Part shown: positions 56,470 through 64,000 of the stretch, piece by piece
Position numbering within the stretch: the first letter of the stretch is position 1
Layout: each line of letters opens with the position of its first letter
NCBI GenBank assembly: GCA_030844895.1
Contig: JAUTDX010000412.1
Location: 1-64,000, forward strand
Source: Ambrosia x helenae
Lineage: Eukaryota; Streptophyta; Magnoliopsida; Asterales; Asteraceae
Direction: 5' to 3'
Length of the DNA: 64,000 nt
Translations under genes and position numbers: made by a program
Notes under the pieces: generated by a model
Databases searched by the model: none
What the model was told of the DNA's origin: nothing
Seen by the model: only the letters and a program-made list of their open reading frames with translations

Positions 56470-57161
56470 TGCATACCCTGATCACCCTTCATCAACACAG
56501 GATCTCTACCCTTTTTATCCCATCAAGTACTAATCCCGGATAAAACCAAGAAAGGCTCGCCAAAGGGACGAAGCCTTGAAGGACATGATCGGATGGCTTT
56601 GAGGAAGTTTTCGTCTAGATCAGATTCTGACGGTTCCATTTCATTCAAAATAGCCTCAGGATGCCTCCAAACAGGCTTAAAGGGAAGAATAGACTTGAAA
56701 ACCCAGAAAAATCTCGTTTTCCATGCACCGACCGTAGTCACATGCAAAGAAATCAAGTTAGTTTCAACCTGGGACGTTTCAAAAGTATACCAATCGCCAT
56801 TTTTGGCCAAACGGAAGAAACGCCTAAACATGAGAAGGGTAAGATCATAACCAAGGGCTCTACACGAAATCTCAAAATGCAACACACGCCCCAACCCATG
56901 AGGATGAATTTGACCAAACGAAACCCTATAGTATTCAAGGACATTTAGTAGAAAAACATAAAACGGATGGCGAAGGTTCGAAAACTCGAAGTGACAGCAG
57001 TAAAGAGCAATCGAACCAGGAGGACATTGACTAACTAGGTCTATAAGCCCATGAGCAATAGGATTAAAGGACAGATCAATGTCCAATTCGGAACAGAACG
57101 CTTCAACTTCTTCCTATGTAAGGGAAGAGAAGCTTACATCCATGTCCTTCTTTGCACCCAT
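56470..57161 (-). pseudogene. First exon of the antisense extra ORF: Transposase_28 domain
   Basis: Starts MGAKKDMDVSFSSLT, meets a TAG after 15 codons, then continues ELDIDLSFNPIAHGLIDLVS, HPFYVFLLNVLEYYRVSFGQ, IHPHGLGRVLHFEISCRALG, MFRRFFRLAKNGDWYTFE and WKTRFFWVF. This is the plant 'putative gypsy type transposon' domain (Pfam Transposase_28), with the usual P...F...VL.YY.V...QI.P.G.......EI.CRALG. A TGA lies near 56523, shortly before a GT donor (about 56475). Such ORFs occur antisense between pol and the 3' LTR of Tat-lineage Ty3/gypsy elements, which fits the plus-oriented LTR at 57539. Confidence 0.6.
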
Positions 57162-57538
57162 GATGTTTCGAAGGATGATTAGAGCAAGAAAATTAAAGAA
57201 ATACTAACCTGAATGTTGCAATGTGGAAAACCCTAGAAAAAGTTGAAGAAACCATCAAAAAGAAAGAGTAAAGTGTAAATGATTATGATTGTGAAGTTTA
57301 AAACCCTTGTTTTAAATGATACAAATAAAAACTTATTATAAAAGTAACGATACTTTGCATTAAAAACGCAGCCTGAAGCCTGACACTTGTCACATCAACT
57401 GTTAATTCAAAATTCAAATCCAGAGACAACTAATCGCCCAAGCAAACTCTTAACCCTTGAACCTTTCAAGCAACCATAAGCTCAATAAACAGTCAGAAGC
57501 CTTCTAGCTATGCCACAAAGACTCCTGGCTTGGGGGGC

Positions 57539-58155
57539 TGATGACGTGGGTAGTCTAAAGCAAAATAGGTCGATGATATTATATAACTATGCTTAAAGGG
57601 TTGAAAGGTAGGATGGTTCAAGGGATCGAGAAGCACTGATCAAAAAATGACTTGTCTTGTCATCCTTTTCCTCGGTCAACACAAGCAGTTGTCCATGTTT
57701 GGCACATGGAGACGCTGCAATGATCGGACCGCAAGTCCAAAGCCACCATTGGCTTAAAGTGGCATGTCCTCTAGTTGCACTACATTTTAAGATAATATCC
57801 CTTCCAAAATGAGAAGATACTCCTGCTATAAATGAGACCTCCCTTCCACAAATCTGATTACACCTTTTTGATTATTCTCTCTTACACTTCTCCTTCTATT
57901 CTTGTTGATCATCATACGTGGGGAGAATCTCTCTACCACACTTACACCTAACTTGAGTTCATAACAACAATTCTGGCTTTGAGTTACATTCAAACCAGAA
58001 TTATAACACTCAAAAATACAATAATCTTGAACCTCCTACGTTTTGCAACGTAGGAGGACACCACGACCTGCGTTAGGCAGATCGGAACCTTTTAACCTTT
58101 TAACCCTTCCTTAGACCCAGAACTAACGTTAGACCCTTATTTATTGTAGCAACAA
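57539..58155 (+). mobile_element. 3' LTR of a Ty3/gypsy element (right end uncertain)
   Basis: The polypurine tract GGCTTGGGGGGC directly precedes TGATGACGTGGG, a plausible LTR start. A TATAAATGAGACC box (about 57837) and pyrimidine-rich leader follow. Two neat hairpins lie near the R/U5 region: ATTCTGG...CCAGAAT (about 57971-58000) and CCTCCTACG-8 nt-CGTAGGAGG (about 58032-58057). The CA end is not identified. No second LTR is in the window. Confidence 0.5.
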
Positions 58156-59023
58156 TATTCTTACGTGGGATCGAACCAATGACTTTTAATACTGGTAACA
58201 TGAGTTTATGCCACCATAATAAAAACCAACTTGTTTTATGATCAAATTCAGAGAAACGTGTTCTCCCTCAAAACACAGACTTTTAATCCTTCCCATCTTT
58301 TCGTGTTTCCGATCGAGTACAATAATTTCCAATCATTTATTGGCGTTAGTTTTGATTAGGAACCCCTTTAAAACCCTCCCAAAGCCTTCTCAAACTTTTA
58401 GACTCCATTATCAAACATGATTCTCTATAATATACATTCTTGCACGGTTCATACGTAGTTTGAAGATTTGAATAAGGTATGATACTTTATTCAATATATT
58501 TTTTGCTAAGTTCTTTTCTTCGTTCTTTATGAATAACTTTCTTTGATAAAATATATTAAATTAGTTTATATGTAGCAAGGGCATAGTTATTTGCTAGTTA
58601 GTTCTATAGTTTCAACATCGAATTGTTGTTCTGTTTGCAATATTTATTGACATGTATTTTTTAGAATTTATTACAATGTTATTATTTTTAATCTAAAATT
58701 TAAAAGCAAGGTGTTTATATGGATAGAGTGAGATAGACGCACGTGCAAGTGTTCATTTAATAAACACAAAATGTTAAAGCTATGAAATCTCGTGTCATTG
58801 TGGCTTGGCGGAGGGGTATTATAGTAATGACCTTTTCAAAGTAAACTCCATTTTGGCATTGAGGGTTCTCGTGTCAACGTTTTTTTTTATTGCTAGAATT
58901 CATGTGGTTTTTTTTTGATGTCATTCTGACCCATTTTTTAATGAAGTTAAAAAAGTCAGTTATGCTAGACTTGCTAGTTTTCTATTCGGAGCTTTATTTT
59001 GATATTTACTCATACTCTGGGCA
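58156..59023. other. Intergenic, nothing recognised
   Basis: AT-rich flank of the LTR; no supported feature. Confidence 0.5.
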
Positions 59024-59126
59024 TGTGTAGTGGGGTGATTTTATAGGGCTTTATAGAGAATAAAATATTATAAAATATTAAGAGGGGCTTTATGAAAAAA
59101 TAAACGTGTAGTGGGAAAGGGTTTTA

Positions 59127-59349
59127 GACTGCCTGTAGTGGAAGCCATGATATAGCGCCCCTCCTTTTTTCCTATTGGCTGAATTTGGGTGGCACACTAA
59201 CCAAACAAAAGTGGCGCCATAAACATAACGCCAAACACACATTTTTTTCAATTTTGAAGGAATATAGCGCCCCATAAAGCCCCCGTGTAGCGGTGTTTGG
59301 GCGCTATTTTTCAATTTCAAGCCCCAATAACGCCCCACTACACATGGTC
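59127..59349. mobile_element. Nested Tourist-type MITE
   Basis: Ends GACTGCCTGTAGTGG and CCACTACACATGGTC are imperfect inverted repeats, flanked by TTA on both sides (59124-59126, 59350-59352). 223 bp. Inserted in the terminal repeat region of the Harbinger-like element. Confidence 0.7.
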
Positions 59350-59604
59350 TTATGGTGATTCCATGAGGCTTTATAGGGAATAAAATATTATAAAGTATTA
59401 GGAGGGGCTCCGTAGGGCTTTATGGAAAAATAGATGTGTTGTGGGAAAAGGCTTTATTGGGCTTTATAAATAATTAGGTAATCATTGCTTAATTATTGTT
59501 TTTTATTTAAATAACAAATTTAAATACCAAATAATATTTCATTAAATAAAAAAATTACAAATACTAAAAAAAGTTACAAACATTAAAATAAAAATTACAA
59601 ATAC

Positions 59605-60858
59605 TCATAGATTATATTTTTTCTCGATTTTGGCCTTTTGTTTCAAACACATTTCCAACGGTTTGCCGGTTAGGTGGTCGTGCGACCTCGTGTAAAACTC
59701 AAAGTCGCGTTCAAATTGTCGATCCCTCATAAGCTCGACCATCTCTCGGTTGTCTTGGATACGTTGAGCCTCGATGTCGTGTATGTCTTATAGGCGTTGG
59801 TTCATCTTGGAAAACGCCTGACTCAACTCGTTGACCCCTGATAATGACTCCGACCGGGCGGCTCGAGCATCCCTTTAACTGGACGGACGTGGTAACTCTT
59901 CCGCCCCTTCCTCCCCTGCAAAAAACACATTTCCTTCGGCATTTAGGTCAATGTTTCGCGCGTCAGACGTTGACGTTTCGGGATCAACCGACTCGGAGGT
60001 CTTGGACTTCTTTGAAGGCCTCATATTTATAGCCCTATATGAAGAAGTTCCAACCGTCGTGCGGACATTGGATCATTTGAAGCAATCTCGTAAGAGCCGC
60101 CAAAGCCTCAAGTATTGAAAATTTCCATGTGTGGCTTTATATTCTTCAAAAGCCGCCTCCAAAATCTGCTCGTCGCTTTGGCCAGTTTTCCATCCATACC
60201 TTGTGCGTTGATAAATGGCTGGAAAGTTGGTGCATTTAGTGTTAATATCGCTCAACTTGCCCGAAATTGAATCCGGGGGTCGGTAATCGTCTCCCCTACC
60301 AACGAGACCAAAAAATATTGTCCGGATTTGTCTCCAAAACTCTCCTTTATTTTGATAGTTCGCTAAAAAAACCAAACAAAAAAATATATAAGTGTGCGTT
60401 GAAAAAATATTATATATAAATTAATATAAAATAACAAAAAATATATATATATCTTACAAATAATGAGATCCTCTGAAACGTCAATCCACGCTCGGGCTAA
60501 CACGTACAACTCATCGTCCTCCCATGCATGTACGTTTTTTTTTCACCTGGGGTTCGGTTTCTTTCTTTTTGTGGGATCGTCTTTATCACCCGCTTGGTCG
60601 CTCTTGCTCCGGCTCCTGGGTCTCCAGAACCGACATTGGCTCTTGCCAAGCTTGTGATGACCTGAACATTTGAGAAGACCCAAAGACTTAGGATGACCTG
60701 AAACCTCCCATGTTGAAGTTATACGTGTTCGGGTCCCATCCCATGGGTTGGTTTAACAGGTTCATAAAACTTGCTTGATTTTGAACCGAACCAAGAGCAA
60801 TGGGTTGGTTAGGCTCGCCGGATGATTGAGAACCGAAACCGCGACCGAAAGGATTCAT
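59605..60858 (-). pseudogene. Harbinger ORF1 (Myb/SANT plus NAM-associated C-terminal) pseudogene
   Basis: Read on minus: MNPFGRGFGSQSSGEPNQPI... start; then (after stops and a frame change) WEDDELYVLARAWIDVSED, the Myb/SANT helix start. After an intron-like AT stretch (60367-60450) come GEFWRQIRTIFFGLVGRG, ISGKLSDINTKCTNFPAIYQ, then LPRPSS*RDARAA and QFERDFEFYTRSHDHLTGKP...IEKKYNL at TGA. This is the DNA-binding ORF1 partner of PIF/Harbinger transposases with its coiled C-terminus. In-frame stops include the two in the C-terminal part (TAA, TAA), one after GGFRSS, and a double stop after RPSG. Confidence 0.7.
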
Positions 60859-61110
60859 GTTTATGTTTGAATGGTTGCGTTTGTGTTTGTATGTTTGTGT
60901 GAATATTTATGTGAATAATTGTTATATATATATAAAGTTGTTGTTTTTTTTTTGTTTTTTTTAAACTTGACCGTTCCCAACTGTTCTCCATCGTCCCAAC
61001 GGTCATATTTCATCAAAGCTTGTGCCTGTTCTCTCGCTATGTCCATAACATTCAAATGGAAAACGCCCCCATAGCCCCCCATAACGAGATGCTATAGAGC
61101 CCAATACACA

Positions 61111-61560
61111 TACACTTATATCCATAGATATAACGTATTAAGGTGTTCAATTGATAAAGCCATTAAAGTTAAGGTGTTACATCCATTAAGATCAATGGTT
61201 CAAACTCCGCCAAAAAGGATTTAGTATACCGTAAGCCGTTTAAAATTCATATTTACAATTTTTGAAAATTTTAGTGTCGTATGTAACTACATAAAGAGGC
61301 TTTATATATACCTGTCAACAGTTTAGAATACTAGTGCTATATTTTATGAAATTTAATAAATAATATTAAAAATTAGATAAGTATGACAAAAAAGGTAAAA
61401 AAAAAAAAATCATAGAGAAATACTAGTAAAGGTAAACTTTATTTTGGGCCCTACTTATATTCAATTGAATTAATAAGCTTGTCGTAAGCTGTTGAAAATG
61501 TACATAGTTTTAAGTTTGAAGGCATTTAATGGTCGAAATCACGTTTTGAATTAATTGATT
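61111..61560. other. Intergenic, nothing recognised
   Basis: AT-rich; contains a GGTTCAAACTCC B-box-like motif at about 61198 without an A box. Confidence 0.5.
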
Positions 61561-61813
61561 ATATCTTTATCCCTCTGGCCTTTGATACCTTTGGGTCCCT
61601 GGTGTCAGAAGCTATTCGTTTCTTGACCAGGGTCTAACGGGTCGTCCACAGCAATAGTTCATCTCCAGGGGGCAAGGATTTGTCTTTAGTAGACTAGGGT
61701 TTGCAATTCAGAAAGGGGTGGCTGCGCAGCTTGTTGCCCGTCTACCTTCTATTATGATGTAACTTTCGTATTTTGTTTTAATGAAAGGAAGTATTTATAT
61801 TAAAAAAAAAAAA
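61561..61813 (+). pseudogene. LINE-like retroelement 3' end, copy 4, with poly(A)
   Basis: PLAFDTFGSLVSEAIRFLTR, a TAA, then pieces of SPGGKD and RKGW in other frames, closing GGCTGCGCAGCTTGTTGCCC. The 3' UTR ends in a 12-A tail at 61801-61813. It parallels 54668-55612 but is truncated to the last 200 bp of coding sequence. The poly(A) ends on two copies argue for target-primed reverse transcription. Confidence 0.6.
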
Positions 61814-61907
61814 TTGATTCATTAGTACAGTTAATAGGATTTAACGTGCACATGTTGTGACATGTTAAACCGGATCATTTTTTATTTGATAATATGTATG
61901 TTTATTT

Positions 61908-62200
61908 TTTTTGAACGATTAACAAACTTTATTTAACGGCTAGTAAGAAGATAGCAAAAACCGGCATACAAAATCCGACCAAAAAGCAATCTGAAAACAA
62001 CAAAATTACACCAAAGAAAAATCCGACCCAAAACACAACAACCTGAGGCTATCCCATCTTCAAGGTGCCAAACGCACACCAAGAATTCCAAGACATTTCC
62101 GACATTCTCCCACGATTTGTTATCACAAGTAAATCATTACTTTGATCTCTTCCACAATCTTCCGAACAATATCCGGTTTTTTAAAAAACAATGTATCCAA
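61908..62200 (-). mobile_element. Possible LINE 3' UTR, reverse
   Basis: Begins on plus with TTTTTTTTGAACGATTAACA, the complement of a poly(A) end, then sequence typical of LINE 3' UTR debris. No coding block is readable. Confidence 0.3.
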
Positions 62201-62631
62201 GCATAGATAAATATAGGCATGATACAACGGCATACTCGTAATTTTATAAAACATTATATATTAAAAGTTATAAAAAAAAGAGGAACTGGATTTTAAAAAT
62301 CCAAACTTGCTCCGTTAGCCGACAATAATCCATACGTAAGAAATCCAGAAAACAATCGAAGTTTCAAAGTATTTTCTTCCACTATTTTTTTTAAATATGG
62401 TCTAACATGTTTAGTTTTTGATGGCGATTAGGTTGATGATGATGTAGATATATGTATATGTCTCTCTCTCATCCATTCCGCTCTCTACCTTCGCCACCAA
62501 CACTTGCCCAGCCTCTCTCTAGTATCTTCTTCTCTCTACTTTCTTTCCCTACAGCTCCCACCACAACCATAATCACCATTGGTTACCACGCAACCCATCG
62601 TCATCCACCGACTTGTGGAATAATCCTCCCT
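62201..62631. other. Intergenic, nothing recognised
   Basis: AT- and CT-rich spacer without supported features. Confidence 0.5.
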
Positions 62632-62828
62632 GACCACATGTAGTGGTTGTGAAAATAATAACGCCCATCTCCAATGATCCATTGGATCCAGAAAAAGCAA
62701 GCATCTTCACGCCCAAAAACGGCGTTGAAAATTTCAAGCCAAAGCTAAAAAAAAAAACGCCCCGGGAGCGATGTTGGGGCGTTTTTTGGGCATTTTCACG
62801 CCCAATCCACATACCAATACATGTGGTC
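62632..62828. mobile_element. MITE with GACCACATGTAGTGG tips
   Basis: Left GACCACATGTAGTGGTTGTG, right complement GACCACATGTATTGGTATGT, with inner GGGCG/CGCCC repeats. Related by TIR to the 59127 MITE. No clear target duplication. Confidence 0.6.
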
Positions 62829-62882
62829 TAACTAACTTGTTGAGCTGGAAATTATTCTTCTATGCTCTTGATGACATACTAA

Positions 62883-63890
62883 GGTGGTGTTTGTTTTTCT
62901 ACCAGAAGCACTTCTGACCTCTTTTGTCTGCCCCGCGCAGACGCGGGCAGACGTTTGAGGCGGGCAGACGGTTTGTTTTTCGGAAGACATTTCACTCCAA
63001 AAGCTTTTCCTGACCTCTTCTTGGTGCAGACTTGGACCAAAGTCTTCTAAGGTCTTCAAAGGTCTTCTCCTTTTCTCTTCTCCTCACCCACCACCACCAC
63101 CACCGTCACCCACCCACCACCACCTAGCATCGTCCACCACCGTTCACCACCACCACCGTCCATCACCACCACGGTCCACCACCACCCACCACCACCACCT
63201 CCACGACCCACCACCGTCCACCACCACTACCACCACCACCCACCACCACCACCACGGTCCACCATCACCACCCACCACTACCACCACCACCACCACCCAC
63301 CACCACCACCACCCACCACCACCACCTACCACCATCCACCCACCACCGTCCACCACCACTACCACAACCCACCACACCACCCACCACCACCACCACGGTC
63401 CACCACCACCGTCCACCGTCCACCCACCACCACTACCACCACCCACCACTGTCCACCACCACTACCACCCACCACCACCATCACCCACCACCACCATCAC
63501 CCACCACCACCACGGTCCATCACCACCACCACTCACCACCGTCCACCACCACCCACCACCACCACCACGGTCCACCACCTACCACCGTCCACCCACCACC
63601 ACTACCACCACCCACCACCGTCCACCACCACCTACTACCGTCCACCCACCACCACTACCACCACCCACCACTGTCCACCACCACCCACCACCACCACCGT
63701 CTACCACCAGACTGCTGTAAAAACTCAGTTTATTTAAATTTAAGTTTATTTCAGCACCTGCAGACGTTAACAAACAAACAATCTTCTTCTTGCAGACTGC
63801 AGACCTTTGGTCCACCTCTTCTCTTGCAGATGTCTGCAGATGTGGTCCGCAGACTGCAGACCTTTTCCTACAGAAAAAACAAACAACACC
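62883..63890. mobile_element. TIR element with CCA-repeat interior
   Basis: Left GGTGGTGTTTGTTTTTCT and right complement GGTGTTGTTTGTTTTTTCTG, flanked by TAA on both sides (62880-62882, 63891-63893), a PIF/Harbinger-type target. Both flanks inside the tips carry CAGAC/GTCTG motifs (GGGCAGACG left, GCAGACTGCAGACC right). The middle is the CCA array listed next. No coding capacity. Confidence 0.7.
63085..63712. repeat. CCACCA/CCACCGT minisatellite
   Basis: About 630 bp of CCACCACCA, CACCCACCA and CCACCGTCCA units with almost no G on plus. Gly/Val/Trp-rich minus frames are artefacts. Confidence 0.95.
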
Positions 63891-64000
63891 TAAGGCTAGA
63901 TGGTATGTACTGAAGCCCCTACACTTTAGCCAAAGTATTAAACAAAGAGTGCTTTTAACTTTTAAGAGTAATTTCCAATTTGGGTTTATTTTTATGTTTC

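Larger units (their letters stand above)
59024..61110 (-). mobile_element. Harbinger-like element with ORF1 pseudogene
   Basis: Left end GGGCATGTGTAGTGGGGTGA; right end complement GTATGTGTATTGGGCTCTAT. The left terminal segment (59036-59120) is repeated at 59354-59455, with a separate MITE between the copies. A leader with a TATATATATA box (about 60925-60935) feeds the minus-strand ORF1 pseudogene. No DDE transposase; ends approximate. Confidence 0.45.

Noticed and set aside
63144..63815. Gly/Trp/Val-rich open frames
   Set aside because: They are translations of the CCA minisatellite.

Overview
This is a eukaryotic, plant nuclear window: AT-rich, intron-bearing, and dominated by transposable elements. 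The recognisable protein pieces are all from flowering plants (a CRIB/RIC protein, chloroplast-type tryptophan synthase beta, TORTIFOLIA1-like, remorin, DDM1-like, folylpolyglutamate synthase). The mix of repeat families suggests a eudicot, perhaps Asteraceae; that last step is inference from memory of repeat families. I see only one gene that looks intact, a small ROP-interactive CRIB-motif (RIC) gene on the minus strand (39997-41853, four coding exons plus a 5' UTR intron). A five-exon tryptophan synthase beta-like gene (12336-14455, plus) has lost key catalytic residues and is probably decaying.

Layout. 35-4140: a reverse Helitron candidate carrying a DDM1/SNF2 exon piece and a GC-rich foldback element. 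4166-5235: a TIR element filled by a minisatellite. 6038-11041: a Harbinger-like element split by a 3.1 kb Helitron (6224-9308). 11136-11756: a short Helitron. 12261-14455: the trpB-like gene. 14967-15170: a lone LTR. 15558-18385: a Mutator-like element with a perfect 9-bp target duplication. 19400-21170: two TIR elements rich in simple sequence. 21864-25148: a sister of the first 3 kb Helitron. 25309-26996: more TIR elements. 28990-29900: a broken Ty3/gypsy reverse transcriptase. 30364-33154: a Helitron holding TORTIFOLIA1-like and remorin fragments plus a decayed internal terminator. 33174-33963: a 790-bp copy of the 3' end of the RIC gene, which recurs identically at 39646-40435; between the copies lie nested Helitron pieces and an FPGS exon. 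44406-46260: a complete small LTR retrotransposon with identical LTRs. 46850-54300: LINE and MITE debris, Helitron ends and a rhodanese-like gene remnant. 54668-58155: a LINE end next to an antisense extra ORF and LTR of a Ty3/gypsy Tat-type element. 59024-61110: a second Harbinger ORF1 pseudogene. 61561-63890: LINE ends and a TIR element full of CCA repeats.

The strongest unexplained signal is in the young LTR retrotransposon. Its interior holds about eleven tandem 28-35 bp units, each able to fold into a hairpin. The arms co-vary between units, and the inner-arm mismatches I checked are G-U wobbles in the element's sense RNA. Other leads are Helitron gene capture with a bypassed old terminator, a DDM1 fragment inside a transposon, and the recent 790-bp duplication beside a Helitron end. 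I found no CRISPR array, operon, rRNA or complete tRNA. All coordinates and alignments are by eye.
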